Positions 29,339 to 39,946 of a DNA stretch of 64,000 bases are shown here, piece after piece; the stretch's first letter is position 1, and every line of letters begins with the position of its first letter. This DNA is from Colwellia polaris (GTDB taxonomy: Bacteria; Pseudomonadota; Gammaproteobacteria; Enterobacterales; Alteromonadaceae): positions 186,001 through 250,000 of the forward strand of contig NZ_NBOE01000006.1 in the NCBI RefSeq assembly GCF_002104515.1, read 5' to 3'. Under the pieces are notes generated by a model. It was not told the DNA's origin and ran no database searches. It saw only the letters and a list, made by a program, of their open reading frames with translations. The translations under genes were made by a program, and so were the position numbers.

Positions 29339-29371
29339 AAAACCGTAGCTAATTGCTGCGGTTTTTTTTTA
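29339..29371 (+). terminator. Terminator of pyrG
   Basis: AACCGTAGC / GCTGCGGTT stem (one G-T pair) followed by nine or more T. Confidence 0.85.
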
Positions 29372-29447
29372 TAATATTGAGTTTTAATACTTAATACTGT
29401 TAACAAAATTAATTTAATGTTTATAACCTGCCGTGTGCAGCTAGTAA

Positions 29448-30758
<1,311 letters not shown>

Positions 30759-30761
<3 letters not shown>

Positions 30762-30875
30762 CGTTAAATTAATTGCGTGATGGCACTCTGACGGCGTCAG
30801 TTGTACTCACTGACACTTGTCAGCTCCGTGCAACTTCCTTGTCAGAGCACCATCACACGGCTAATTTAATCGTTA
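30759..30875. repeat. Long imperfect inverted repeat after eno
   Basis: Arms of about 34 bp: left TAACGTTAAATT, then GCGTGATGGCACTCTGAC (30759-30792); right arm complementary at 30841-30875. The inner part has smaller palindromes (CTGACGGCGTCAG). It probably ends eno and hmp transcription from both sides, or is a MITE/REP-like element; there is no T run typical of a simple terminator. Confidence 0.75.
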
Positions 30876-30934
30876 TTATTTACTACTCATTGTTTTAAGT
30901 GAAAAAGTCAGCGAATTTGCTTGTTTTATTTATA

Positions 30935-32116
30935 TTACAAGCTTGCGTGTGGACCAAATACTTCGTAATGAATGTTGTTTTCGCCTACGCCAAGTTTTAA
31001 CAGTTGTTGTTTGGCAAATTGCATAAATGCGATAGGACCACATAAATAGAAGTTACCATTTTCAGTTGGCAAATCAACAGTTGATAAGTCCATCATTCCT
31101 TTATTAATATGAGGTTGTTGTTCAGTTTTGTTTTTATACCAAACCTTTTGCTGCCAGCTATTACTTTGTACTAATTCATGAGTACGCTTTGAAAAAGAGT
31201 GTTGCTCTGTGTCCTCACAAGCATGTAAAAAGTATACTTGATGGCTATGTTTTCTATCTGCTAATGTTTCTAGCATGCTTTGCATCGGTGTTATGCCAAC
31301 ACCGGCTGAAATTAGCACCGTAGGTGATTGTCTATCAATAAAGAAAAAATCCCCAGCGGGCGCGTAAAGCTTTACTTCGTCGCCAACATTAATTTCATCG
31401 TGTAAGTAATTTGATACCTTGCCCGGAACCCCTAACTGTTCTCGTTTTACAGAAATACGGTAGTTTTTACCATTAGGTTTATCTGACAACGAGTATTGAC
31501 GAATTTCTTTATAATCATTGCCTGTTGGTTTAACTTCAAGCCCTAAATATTGGCCAGGTATAAAATCGATCACTGGTCCTTGATCTATAGGAGCAAAAGT
31601 AAAACTTTTAACTAAAGCTGATTCGCTAACAGCCTCAATAACTTTAAATGTTCTTGCCCCTTGCCAGCCGCCAATAGCTAGTGAGCGTTGTTGGTATAAT
31701 TCGTCTTCACGGTTAATAAAAATACCCGCTAAAAATTGATAAGCACTAGTCCAGGCAGACTCAACTTCAGGTGTAAATGCTGCTGTTGCCAATTCACGCA
31801 GTGTTTCAATTAAATGATGTCCAACTATGGCGTAATGATCTGGCTGAATATTAAAGCTTGTGTGTTTTTGCGCAATACGTTCAACAGCTGAGGTTAATGC
31901 ACTTAAGTTTTCAATGTTTTTTGCATAAGCCGCTATTGCTTCAAATAACGCTACTTGTTGTCTGCCTGTTTTTTGATTCGACATATTAAAAATATCTTGT
32001 AACTCTGGATTATGAGAGAACAAGCGTTGGTAGAAATGTGAGGTTAGTGCCGGGCCAGCATTTTCTAATAGTGGAATCGTACTTTTAATTATGTCGATGT
32101 GTTTGTCGGTTAGCAT
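30935..32116 (-). CDS. hmp: Flavohemoglobin, nitric oxide dioxygenase
   Basis: A 393-residue protein that converts NO plus O2 to nitrate using NAD(P)H, FAD and heme. The globin domain (residues 1-140) has proximal His in the HHLIETLRE region and the distal helix; an FAD-binding barrel follows with RQYSLSDKP (FAD Arg-x-Tyr-Ser). The NAD domain has SAGVGITPMQSML and the C-terminal YLCGPIAFM. SD TTAGGAAAAAA. Located 102 bp after a small membrane protein gene driven from a NorR/sigma-54 control region, so probably NO-induced. Confidence 0.96.
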   Translation of the reverse strand: MLTDKHIDIIKSTIPLLENAGPALTSHFYQRLFSHNPELQDIFNMSNQKTGRQQVALFEAIAAYAKNIENLSALTSAVERIAQKHTSFNIQPDHYAIVGHHLIETLRELATAAFTPEVESAWTSAYQFLAGIFINREDELYQQRSLAIGGWQGARTFKVIEAVSESALVKSFTFAPIDQGPVIDFIPGQYLGLEVKPTGNDYKEIRQYSLSDKPNGKNYRISVKREQLGVPGKVSNYLHDEINVGDEVKLYAPAGDFFFIDRQSPTVLISAGVGITPMQSMLETLADRKHSHQVYFLHACEDTEQHSFSKRTHELVQSNSWQQKVWYKNKTEQQPHINKGMMDLSTVDLPTENGNFYLCGPIAFMQFAKQQLLKLGVGENNIHYEVFGPHASL

Positions 32117-32218
32117 TTTTTTTCCTAAGTAGGTATGTAGATGTAAAATTCTTATATAAAAACCACAAGGTTATTAAAGGGCTTCTCTGTAGGTAAATTT
32201 ATTTCTCAACGAGTTAAG

Positions 32219-32494
32219 CTAAAAGTTCTTGTTACCAAAACCGTGTAAAGCCACACAGCGCAGAACGTAGCCAAGCTTTAATGCACCAGCAAAAATAATG
32301 GTCGAGATATGCGCAAAAACTTGTGTTGGAATGGCAAAGTAGTTATCAAATACAAAAGTCACTGTGATACTCAAAGCAATAACAATGAAAGAAAACAGCA
32401 TCATGGTATTGCCTAGAGTTAAACATTTTTGAAAGTTGAGTGCGTGCTTAACTTCAGGTAAATGTTTAGCAATTGAGAATTGTGCGTACATCAT
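32219..32494 (-). CDS. Small two-helix membrane protein, co-regulated with hmp
   Basis: 91 residues with two hydrophobic helices (about 28-48 and 58-78), a short soluble N-terminus and a Cys/His C-terminus (LRCVALHGFGNKNF). Family not recognised. It is the first gene after the sigma-54-type promoter and NorR-type sites, followed by hmp, so a role in NO stress is inferred from context only. Confidence 0.65.
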   Translation of the reverse strand: MMYAQFSIAKHLPEVKHALNFQKCLTLGNTMMLFSFIVIALSITVTFVFDNYFAIPTQVFAHISTIIFAGALKLGYVLRCVALHGFGNKNF

Positions 32495-32571
32495 TAACTC
32501 CTTTGTTACTGTTTAATAAAACAATAAATAACGTGATTACTTGCACAGATTTATGCAGCTACAAGTTATAT

Positions 32572-32587
32572 GGCAAATTAAATGCCA
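32572..32587. promoter_or_regulatory. Palindromic sigma-54 (-24/-12) promoter
   Basis: Minus strand TGGCATTTAATTTGCC has GG and GC separated by 10 bp, matching the RpoN consensus TGGCAC-N5-TTGC, directed to the small membrane protein and hmp. Because the sequence is an inverted repeat, the plus strand (TGGCAAATTAAATGCC) also fits and would point towards norR. Confidence 0.7.
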
Positions 32588-32640
32588 TATTTTTATTTAC
32601 TTTAATATCAAGGTTTTATTTTTATTATTTACTTTGTGTA

Positions 32641-32651
32641 GTCAAATGGAC
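32641..32651. promoter_or_regulatory. NorR-type enhancer site 1
   Basis: GTCAAATGGAC fits GT-N7-AC, the core of known NorR binding sites, about 55-70 bp upstream of the minus-strand sigma-54 promoter. Confidence 0.55.
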
Positions 32652-32665
32652 TCCTTGTGTTTGTA

Positions 32666-32676
32666 GTCTTAATGAC
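32666..32676. promoter_or_regulatory. NorR-type enhancer site 2
   Basis: GTCTTAATGAC fits GT-N7-AC, 25 bp from site 1, on the same side of the promoter. E. coli norVW uses three such sites. Confidence 0.55.
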
Positions 32677-32720
32677 TCTTGTGTGTTATTTTGTTTTTGT
32701 GTCTATTGAGGAGTTCGTTC

Positions 32721-34307
32721 ATGAACCAAATATCATCAACCGCTATTATTGAGCTAGCACTAGATTTAGCCAGTAGCCTTAACAGTAAGGATCGATTTGA
32801 TCGCTTGCTTGATACCGTAAGAAAAACCATTACTTGTGATGCTGTTGCTTTATTATCGTTTCATGGCGATATACTCACTCCAATAGCAATACAGGGACTG
32901 AGCAGAGACACTATTGGGCGACGTTTTTTGCTTACTGAGCATCCTAGGTTTGATGTTATTTGCCAATCTAAGCAACCTATTCGCTTTGCTACAGACTCAC
33001 CTTTACCTGACCCTTACGATGGGTTACTTATTGATAGAGAAGATGATTTACCCGTGCACTCATGTATGGGGTTACCGCTATATTACGATGACAAGTTGTT
33101 AGGGCTTTTAACCATAGATAGCTTAACGCCTTATGAATTTGACAATATTCCCGAGCGAACATTAGTTGTGATATCTGCAATAGCCGCAGCCACATTAAAT
33201 ACCGCATTTTTAATTGAGCAATTAGAAACTCGAGCTGATCACTCTCAAAAAGTGGTGGCAGAGCTAACCGAAGAAGCCTGGAAGCGTGATGGTGGTGAAT
33301 TAATTGGCGAAAGTTTGGTTATGCAAAAGCTTAAAGAAGAATTAGCCATTGTAGCCAATTCAGAATTTAATATTCTAATTTATGGTGAAACAGGGGTAGG
33401 TAAAGAATTAGTCGCTCGAACTTTACATCATAAATCACCTCGCCAACATGGACCTCTGGTTTATGTTAACTGTGCAGCCCTGCCAGAAAATTTAATTGAA
33501 AGTGAATTGTTCGGCCATGTTAAGGGCGCGTTTACCGGAGCAGAAAAAAACCGTGCAGGTAAATTTATATTAGCGAACGGCGGAACCTTATTTTTAGATG
33601 AAATTGGTGAGCTCACTTTAGCCGCCCAAAGTAAAATTTTACGCGCTATTCAAAGCAATGAAATACAGCCTGTAGGTCAAGACAAAGTAGAACAAGTCAA
33701 TGTTCGTATAATTGCGGCAACCAACAGAGACTTAAAAGTAGAAGCGCAAAACGGTCGTTTTCGTTTAGACCTTTATCACAGGCTAAGTGTTTACCCTATT
33801 AAGGTGCCCAACCTTGAAGAACGTTTAGGTGACATTCAAATACTAAGTGGTTATTTTGTTGAAAAAACAAAACGTAAACTCGGCGTGGCGCAATTAAAAA
33901 TAACGTCTGAAGCTATCAATTATCTTGAGCAATATCATTGGCCTGGTAACGTTCGAGAACTAGAACATGTAGTCAGTCGTTCGGCATTAAAAGCTCGTGC
34001 ACGACAACAAGGCAAGAAAATAATATCGATTGAAAAACAAGATTGCGGTAGGTTACTCAATCTTCAATCTACAGCTGTAAAAGCAGATAATATAGAAATT
34101 AATACCAATGCAGACATTAACTTATCTCAAACAACTATTAACCTCAGAGATGAAACTGAGCAGTTTCAACGACAAGTTATTAAACAGGTGTTAATACAAG
34201 AAAATGGTAATTGGGCAGCTACAGCAAGAAGGCTATCTGTTGATCGTGCTAATTTAAATCGCATTGCTAAAAGACTCGATATTAAAGTCATTAAAAGTAT
34301 CTATTAG
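32721..34307 (+). CDS. norR: Nitric oxide-responsive sigma-54 activator NorR
   Basis: 528 residues from ATG 32721 (SD GAGGAG); the frame opens earlier at 32679, but the homologous start is [17 protein letters not shown]. An N-terminal GAF domain (residues 20-165) binds NO at a non-heme iron in E. coli. The AAA+ domain has Walker A GETGVGKE, the sigma-54 contact loop GAFTGA ([13 protein letters not shown]), and LFLDEIGE. The C-terminal Fis-type HTH reads [23 protein letters not shown]. Divergent from the hmp operon it is expected to activate. Confidence 0.95.
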   Translation: MNQISSTAIIELALDLASSLNSKDRFDRLLDTVRKTITCDAVALLSFHGDILTPIAIQGLSRDTIGRRFLLTEHPRFDVICQSKQPIRFATDSPLPDPYDGLLIDREDDLPVHSCMGLPLYYDDKLLGLLTIDSLTPYEFDNIPERTLVVISAIAAATLNTAFLIEQLETRADHSQKVVAELTEEAWKRDGGELIGESLVMQKLKEELAIVANSEFNILIYGETGVGKELVARTLHHKSPRQHGPLVYVNCAALPENLIESELFGHVKGAFTGAEKNRAGKFILANGGTLFLDEIGELTLAAQSKILRAIQSNEIQPVGQDKVEQVNVRIIAATNRDLKVEAQNGRFRLDLYHRLSVYPIKVPNLEERLGDIQILSGYFVEKTKRKLGVAQLKITSEAINYLEQYHWPGNVRELEHVVSRSALKARARQQGKKIISIEKQDCGRLLNLQSTAVKADNIEINTNADINLSQTTINLRDETEQFQRQVIKQVLIQENGNWAATARRLSVDRANLNRIAKRLDIKVIKSIY

Positions 34308-34437
34308 CGCTGCCTAAATCGGTGTTTGTTCTTCGAAAGCAAACTTAGTATGGTAATAACTTAAGTATAGTTATATGAAAGTTACTATTATCTGTGCGCT
34401 AATTCAGAGTAATGATATACCTTTGAGTGGGTAATAA

Positions 34438-35664
34438 ATGAATAAATTATTGCTAATATTTATGTTGATAATATCTAATTTTATCATCCCAGCCGTTGCG
34501 GAAGATAAAAAGCTTTATGTTTATCTTGATGCTGATCTTTCTGATAATAAAGCCTCTTCAAAAGCTATACAGCAGGGCATTGAGCTTGCTTTTAGTGAAA
34601 TAGATAACACACTTAACGATTTTACCATTGCATTTAAATATTTAAATCATCGTGGCAATGCTATTAGAAGTAAGCGCAATTATCAGGCGTTTATCAATGA
34701 CCCTAATGCCTTAGTTATTTATTCAGGTATTCATTCACCTCCACTGATCAAAAACCGAACTTATATTAATGAGAATAAAGCGTTAACTCTTATTCCTTGG
34801 GCGGCGGCTGATTATATAACACGTTATCCATCAACAGAGAATTGGATGTTTAGGCTGTCTATTGATGACAGCAGAGCAGGCCCATTTCTTATTAATTACG
34901 CTATAACTGAGCAACAATGCAAAAAGCCACATTTGTTGCTCGAAAAAACGCCCTGGGGTGATGCCAACTTAAAAACGATGTCAGAAGCTTTAAAAACTCA
35001 TGGCATAGATAAACATGAAACAACACGCTTTTCTTGGAATATAAAAGCAAAAGCAGCAGCGGTAATTGTAAATGAAATTGCCCACTCACAAAGCGATTGT
35101 ATCGTTTTGGTTAGTAATGCAACGGAAGGTGCGGTAATTGTAAATGAAATTTTGAATAAACCTGAGAACCAACGTTTACCCATTATTAGCCATTGGGGTA
35201 TTACTAGTGGTAATTTTCATGAAATTATTTCAAATGAACGTCGTAAGACATTACAGTTAAACTTTATACAGACTTGCTTTGCTTTCACAAACCCTTATCA
35301 AAGTTCATTTGCAAATGACGTTTTTTCGAAATTAATTGCGCATTCTAAAGGAGAAATAACGGAACCAGCAGATTTAAAGTCTGCAGTTGGCTTTATTCAT
35401 GCTTATGATCTTACTAAGTTATTTATCCAAGCGGTTAAACAAGTTGGTCTATCTGGGGAAATGAATATAGATCGAAATAACATTCGTTTAGCACTAGAAA
35501 ATATTGATAAACCAATTCAAGGCTTAGTTAAAAACTATATAAAGCCCTTTTCGAAATTTGATCAAAAAACCAATAATAATGCTCATGAAGCATTAGACTT
35601 AGATTCTTATTGTATGGCTAAGTTTGGTAAAAGTGATGAGATTTTAATTGCTGTAGATTTATAA
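34438..35664 (+). CDS. Periplasmic solute-binding protein (type I fold, Peripla_BP_6-like)
   Basis: 408 residues with a signal peptide ending near PAVAEDKK. The mature part resembles branched-chain amino-acid or amide binding proteins: YVYLDADLSD, IQQGIELAFSEID, YSGIHSPPLIKNR, LRMALEN-like NIRLALENIDKPIQGLVKNY. No permease or ATPase genes are adjacent, so it may be an orphan receptor or sensor partner. Ligand unknown. Followed by a bidirectional terminator. Confidence 0.8.
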   Translation: MNKLLLIFMLIISNFIIPAVAEDKKLYVYLDADLSDNKASSKAIQQGIELAFSEIDNTLNDFTIAFKYLNHRGNAIRSKRNYQAFINDPNALVIYSGIHSPPLIKNRTYINENKALTLIPWAAADYITRYPSTENWMFRLSIDDSRAGPFLINYAITEQQCKKPHLLLEKTPWGDANLKTMSEALKTHGIDKHETTRFSWNIKAKAAAVIVNEIAHSQSDCIVLVSNATEGAVIVNEILNKPENQRLPIISHWGITSGNFHEIISNERRKTLQLNFIQTCFAFTNPYQSSFANDVFSKLIAHSKGEITEPADLKSAVGFIHAYDLTKLFIQAVKQVGLSGEMNIDRNNIRLALENIDKPIQGLVKNYIKPFSKFDQKTNNNAHEALDLDSYCMAKFGKSDEILIAVDL

Positions 35665-35754
35665 GTGAACTTAGCCACTATCAAAATGAATTACAGTATG
35701 CTGTCAGCTGAACGTATTTGGGTATTCTAATTGAGTAGTCTAGTTACTTTTGAT

Positions 35755-35787
35755 TATAGACCTGAGCTAATTTAGGGCAGGTCTATA
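35755..35787. terminator. Bidirectional terminator between solute-binding protein and uraA
   Basis: TATAGACCTG / CAGGTCTATA stem, 10 perfect pairs, 13-nt loop, between convergent genes. Confidence 0.75.
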
Positions 35788-35809
35788 CATTAATAACTAA
35801 CCTAAGACT

Positions 35810-37069
35810 TTAGTTACTGAGTTTATCTTTTGGTAATATCAAGTTTAATCCAATGGCAACTAACGCACACAAACTAATACCTTGAATGCTAAATCCGCCT
35901 AAATTTAATGCCATTCCACCAATACCAAAAACCAACACTACGGCAAAAATAATGAAGTTTCTAGGTTGATCAAAGTCTACTTTTGCTTTCACTAAACTAC
36001 CTAAACCGACACTGGCAATTAAACCAAATAGCAACATCATAATACCGCCCATTACGGCACCAGGAATAGTGTGCAACAAAGCGCCAAGCTTGCCAACAAA
36101 AGCCATAATAATTGCCGTACAAGCAGCCCAAGTCATAATTCTAGGGTTAAACGCTTTGGTTAGCATTACAGCACCAGTAACTTCTGAATATGTCGTATTA
36201 GGTGGGCCACCTAACATTGAAGCCGCTGTTGTAGCTATACCATCACCGAATAGTGTGCGGTGTAAGCCAGGCTTTTTAATGTAGTCTTTACCGGTTGCAG
36301 AGCCAATAGCTAAAATATCACCAATGTGTTCAATAGCAGGGGCAATTGCAATGGGTAACATATAGATAATGGCCTGCCAGTTAAATTCTGGTGCGCTAAA
36401 TTTAGGCATGGCAAACCATGCGGCATTTTGTACTGGAGTAAAATCAATAATGCCATGATATAGCGATAATAAATAACCGACAGTAATACCTGATAAAATC
36501 GGCATTAAACGCATAAAACCTTTACTAAATGCTGAAACTAAAAGGGTAGTTAAAAGCGCAGGCAGTGAAATACTTAATGCTACCGACTGAGATATAAGCT
36601 CTGCAGAGCCGTCACCTGTTCGACCCAAAGCCATATGAACAGCAACTGGTGCTAGTGATAAACCAATAACCATAATAATGGGGCCAGTAACAATGGGCGG
36701 CAAATATTTACTGATAAAACCTACACCACGCGCTTTGATTAAACCACTGAAGCACATGTACACGCCGCCTACCACAGCAAGAGCGCCCATAGTTGCCGGA
36801 ATTCCCCAAGTTTGTGTGCTGTACATAATAGGAGCAATAAAAACAAACGAAGAGGCTAAAAAAACCGGTACTTTACCTTTGGTGACTAATTGAAATAATA
36901 AGGTACCAATACCGGCAGTGCATAAAGCAACATTAGGATCTAAGCCGGTGAGCAATGGCATTAACACTAGCGCGCCAAAAGCAACAAACAACATTTGAGT
37001 GCCAGTAATTATTTCTTTAAAGAGAGATTGTTGTTGAAGATTTTCTATTTGGCTATTTTCTGTGGTCAT
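35810..37069 (-). CDS. uraA: Uracil permease (NCS2 family)
   Basis: A 419-residue inner-membrane uracil:H+ symporter with about 14 hydrophobic segments. NCS2 landmarks are present: TGLDPNVALCTAGIGTL, PVFLASSFVFIAP, the substrate-contacting APAIEHIGDI (UraA-type Glu, His), GGPPNTTYSEVTG, and the PGAVMGG motif. It follows upp on the same strand with a 91-bp gap; together they make a uracil salvage operon. Confidence 0.95.
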   Translation of the reverse strand: MTTENSQIENLQQQSLFKEIITGTQMLFVAFGALVLMPLLTGLDPNVALCTAGIGTLLFQLVTKGKVPVFLASSFVFIAPIMYSTQTWGIPATMGALAVVGGVYMCFSGLIKARGVGFISKYLPPIVTGPIIMVIGLSLAPVAVHMALGRTGDGSAELISQSVALSISLPALLTTLLVSAFSKGFMRLMPILSGITVGYLLSLYHGIIDFTPVQNAAWFAMPKFSAPEFNWQAIIYMLPIAIAPAIEHIGDILAIGSATGKDYIKKPGLHRTLFGDGIATTAASMLGGPPNTTYSEVTGAVMLTKAFNPRIMTWAACTAIIMAFVGKLGALLHTIPGAVMGGIMMLLFGLIASVGLGSLVKAKVDFDQPRNFIIFAVVLVFGIGGMALNLGGFSIQGISLCALVAIGLNLILPKDKLSN

Positions 37070-37160
37070 ATATTGCTCTTTAAAACTGCCAGCAGACTGA
37101 CAGTTTAATCAGGTTAAACCATTTTATGGCGAAAGTTATATTAACTATCGATAATTAGCA

Positions 37161-37787
37161 CTATTTAGTGCCGAAAATTTTATCCCCAGCATCACCTAAA
37201 CCCGGCAATATATAACCAGCGTCATCTAAGCAGTCGTCTACAGAAGCTGTATATAATTCAACGTCAGGATGCGCTTTTTCTAGGGCAGCAACACCTTCTG
37301 GTGCGGCAACTAAAACAAGCGCTTTAATATTAGTTGAACCACGCTCTTTAAGAAGATCTATCGTAGCGACCATAGAGCCACCCGTAGCCAGCATTGGATC
37401 GATAACTAAGGCTAAACGTTCTTCAATTTGACCAGCAAGCTTTTCAAAATAAAATACAGGCTCTAATGTTTCTTCATTTCGGTACATGCCAACAACAGAG
37501 ATTCTAGCACTAGGAATAAGCTCTAAAACCCCATCCATCATACCTAAGCCAGCACGTAAAATTGGTACAACCGTTACTTTTTTACCTTTAATTTGTTCTA
37601 CTTGAATTTCACCATTCCAACTATTAATTGTTGTTGTTTCTACTTCCATATTTTTCGTGGCTTCATAGGTTAATAAACAGCCCACTTCAGAAGCAAGTTC
37701 ACGAAAACGCTTCGTGCTGATATCGGCTTCACGCATTAAGCCAAGCTTGTGTTTAATTAGGGGATGTTTTACTTCGATTACGCTCAT
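37161..37787 (-). CDS. upp: Uracil phosphoribosyltransferase
   Basis: 208 residues. Converts uracil and PRPP to UMP. Motifs: [29 protein letters not shown], the PRPP loop [12 protein letters not shown], and the C-terminal uracil loop [25 protein letters not shown]. First gene of upp-uraA. Confidence 0.98.
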   Translation of the reverse strand: MSVIEVKHPLIKHKLGLMREADISTKRFRELASEVGCLLTYEATKNMEVETTTINSWNGEIQVEQIKGKKVTVVPILRAGLGMMDGVLELIPSARISVVGMYRNEETLEPVFYFEKLAGQIEERLALVIDPMLATGGSMVATIDLLKERGSTNIKALVLVAAPEGVAALEKAHPDVELYTASVDDCLDDAGYILPGLGDAGDKIFGTK

Positions 37788-38172
37788 TATTTGCTCCAGA
37801 AGCTTGATGAAAATATTTTTTCGATATTATACCCAAACAACCTAAAAATGCTTGCTTGAGAGGTGATAATTTTTTGTTTTATTGTTAACGATTAAATCTT
37901 ATGTATAACTTGGGTATTTAAACACTAATAAATCAGTTTATTTTATCTAATTAGCACTAATTTTACCAAAACTTAACATTGTTTAAATGCTTCCTTTAAA
38001 CGCATAGTATAATCAAGGTTTTGTTATGTTCGGCCATTAGAAACACACAAAATGATGTTTTAAAGCTAGCTGTTGAACAGTGAATAGCAAAAACTTGATG
38101 TGCTATTTTATCTTTACACAACAATCGAGTATGCTTAAATTATCAGCATCTCTTAAAGTAGTAATTAAATTC
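37788..38172. other. Divergent intergenic region upp / hypothetical gene
   Basis: AT-rich. An open frame continues upstream of 38173 to GTG 38080 but has no good ribosome binding site. No other element supported. Confidence 0.3.
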
Positions 38173-38820
38173 ATGGTGACTCAATCATTATTATGGCAAT
38201 CGCAACAACAGTCTTCAGACTTTGCTGAGCTTTGTAATGCCCTATATGAACGAGAACTAACCGCTTTAGCTCGAGATGAAAACGTAATACTCACCAGTTT
38301 GCAAAACCGCATAAAAAGCTTGCCTCATTATGTAAAACGCACCGCTTTTGCGCTACTTAATGCGCAAACACCTCTCGAATTAGATATTCAAAATGCGAGT
38401 TGGTCGGCTAAGCAAGGCAATGCTCATCCATCAATAAGCCAACTCTCAGATGATGAAAATGTTATGACATGGTATCGAAACCAATCTTTGGTGCTTGGCT
38501 TAGTCGTGCCAATAGGGCTTAATAGCCATATTGTACTGGACAGCATTGACAGAATAGATCGAGAAAAACAACGTATTCGCACTAATGTGTATGGCTGGTT
38601 TTACTTAACTACTAATTCCTCTGATAACCATGAAGATAGCGAACTACTGAAAAATGGCGTTAATTTACTTAAGCCGACGAAAAAAATTATGACAGCAGCT
38701 TGCGCAGGGCATTGCTGGCAAAATAGTCGTAAGTCGCAACCTATCATGCCATCATTACGTGAATTACTACTTTCTTGTACAATTAATTGGCGTAATTTCA
38801 AACAACCTAGGGTAAATTAG
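38173..38820 (+). CDS. Hypothetical protein upstream of ftsB
   Basis: 215 residues from ATG 38173 (246 if the GTG at 38080 is used). Predicted soluble and alpha/beta, with WSAKQGNAHPSISQL, TWYRNQSLVLGLVVPIGLN, and a late Cys pair in AACAGHCW. No family recognised; no signal peptide with the chosen start. It lies between upp and the ftsB-ispD chain, about 100 bp from ftsB, in a region that is otherwise conserved. Confidence 0.55.
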   Translation: MVTQSLLWQSQQQSSDFAELCNALYERELTALARDENVILTSLQNRIKSLPHYVKRTAFALLNAQTPLELDIQNASWSAKQGNAHPSISQLSDDENVMTWYRNQSLVLGLVVPIGLNSHIVLDSIDRIDREKQRIRTNVYGWFYLTTNSSDNHEDSELLKNGVNLLKPTKKIMTAACAGHCWQNSRKSQPIMPSLRELLLSCTINWRNFKQPRVN

Positions 38821-38921
38821 ACTAACAATGGCTTTTAAATCTCGTTGGGTGTTTACAGCAGACGGTACGCATTTATAATAGCGTATTAATAACCTTCTTT
38901 AATTTCAACTTTAGATATTTT

Positions 38922-39224
38922 ATGCGGCTTATCACGGCAGTTTTACTACTTTTTCTCATACTTTTACAATACCGACTTTGGTTTGGTAAAAATAGTGTGC
39001 CTGATTATTTAGCTTTAGAAGACGAGGTTAGTCGACAAGTTGTAAACAACAATAAGCTTAAGCAAAGAAATAAATTACTGTATGCCGATACCGACGATTT
39101 AAAGTCTGGTACTGAAGCCATTGAAGAACGAGCTCGTCATGAGCTAGGTATGATTAAACAAGGTGAAACTTTTTTTCGTGTGATACCTAATGATGATGCC
39201 GATGAAAAGGAACGATTGCGATAA
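38922..39224 (+). CDS. ftsB: Cell division protein FtsB
   Basis: A 100-residue bitopic protein: short cytoplasmic start, one transmembrane helix (about 4-20, LITAVLLLFLILLQYRLWFG), then a periplasmic coiled coil (LEDEVSRQVVNNNKLKQRNKLL) with the conserved AIEERARHELGMIKQGETFFRV. It forms the FtsQBL divisome complex. Its stop overlaps the ispD start by one base (ATAATGA). Confidence 0.95.
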   Translation: MRLITAVLLLFLILLQYRLWFGKNSVPDYLALEDEVSRQVVNNNKLKQRNKLLYADTDDLKSGTEAIEERARHELGMIKQGETFFRVIPNDDADEKERLR

Positions 39225-39946
39225 TGAGCGATTCAATAGGGCATTTTACCGTAGTTGTGCCCGCAGCAGGCGTTGGTAAACGCATGCTTTCAGCCTGTCC
39301 AAAACAATATTTAAGTATTGAAAATATCACCATTTTAGAGCATACCGTTCAGCGTTTACTGAGCCACCCAGCAATTGCCCACGTTGTTATTGCCTTAGGT
39401 GAAAATGACGAATACTTTTCTCATACTGCATTATCAAACAACCCTAATGTTACTCAAGTTGTTGGCGGTAAAGAGCGAGTGGATTCAGTTCTTGCAGGAC
39501 TAAAACATGTAAATGCAATGAAAGAGCCTTGGGTTTTGGTTCATGATGCAGCAAGACCTTGCGTTCGACATTGTGATTTAACTCAACTGATAACTTATTG
39601 TCTTGAAAATAATCATGGCGGCCTGTTAGCTTCTCCAGTGCGTGACACCATGAAACAGGCAGATAATAAACAACGGGTGGCATCAACATTAGATCGCAGC
39701 CAAATGTGGCATGCGTTAACGCCTCAAATGTATAAAACTGTTGAATTAACCTCAGCGATAACTTCAGTGCTAGCTAACGGTATTGATATCACCGATGAAT
39801 CCTCAGCGATGGAAGCGCTAAGTTATGATAGCGGCTTAGTGAAGGGAAGTAGTGATAATATAAAAATAACTCAGCCAGAAGATTTGTTTTTAGCCGAGTT
39901 CATACTAAATCAACAAAAAAATAATTTAGCTGTAGAGGCAATATGA
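39224..39946 (+). CDS. ispD: 2-C-methyl-D-erythritol 4-phosphate cytidylyltransferase
   Basis: A 240-residue MEP-pathway enzyme joining CTP and MEP. Motifs: [11 protein letters not shown] (nucleotide loop), [17 protein letters not shown], and a C-terminal [13 protein letters not shown]. Its start overlaps ftsB and its stop overlaps the next start (ATGA), so translation is coupled with the IspF-TruD protein. Confidence 0.97.
   Translation: MSDSIGHFTVVVPAAGVGKRMLSACPKQYLSIENITILEHTVQRLLSHPAIAHVVIALGENDEYFSHTALSNNPNVTQVVGGKERVDSVLAGLKHVNAMKEPWVLVHDAARPCVRHCDLTQLITYCLENNHGGLLASPVRDTMKQADNKQRVASTLDRSQMWHALTPQMYKTVELTSAITSVLANGIDITDESSAMEALSYDSGLVKGSSDNIKITQPEDLFLAEFILNQQKNNLAVEAI

Noticed and set aside
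38080-38172. Upstream extension of the hypothetical gene from GTG 38080
   Set aside because: No Shine-Dalgarno sequence and no signal-peptide gain; ATG 38173 is a simpler start, though it is not proven.
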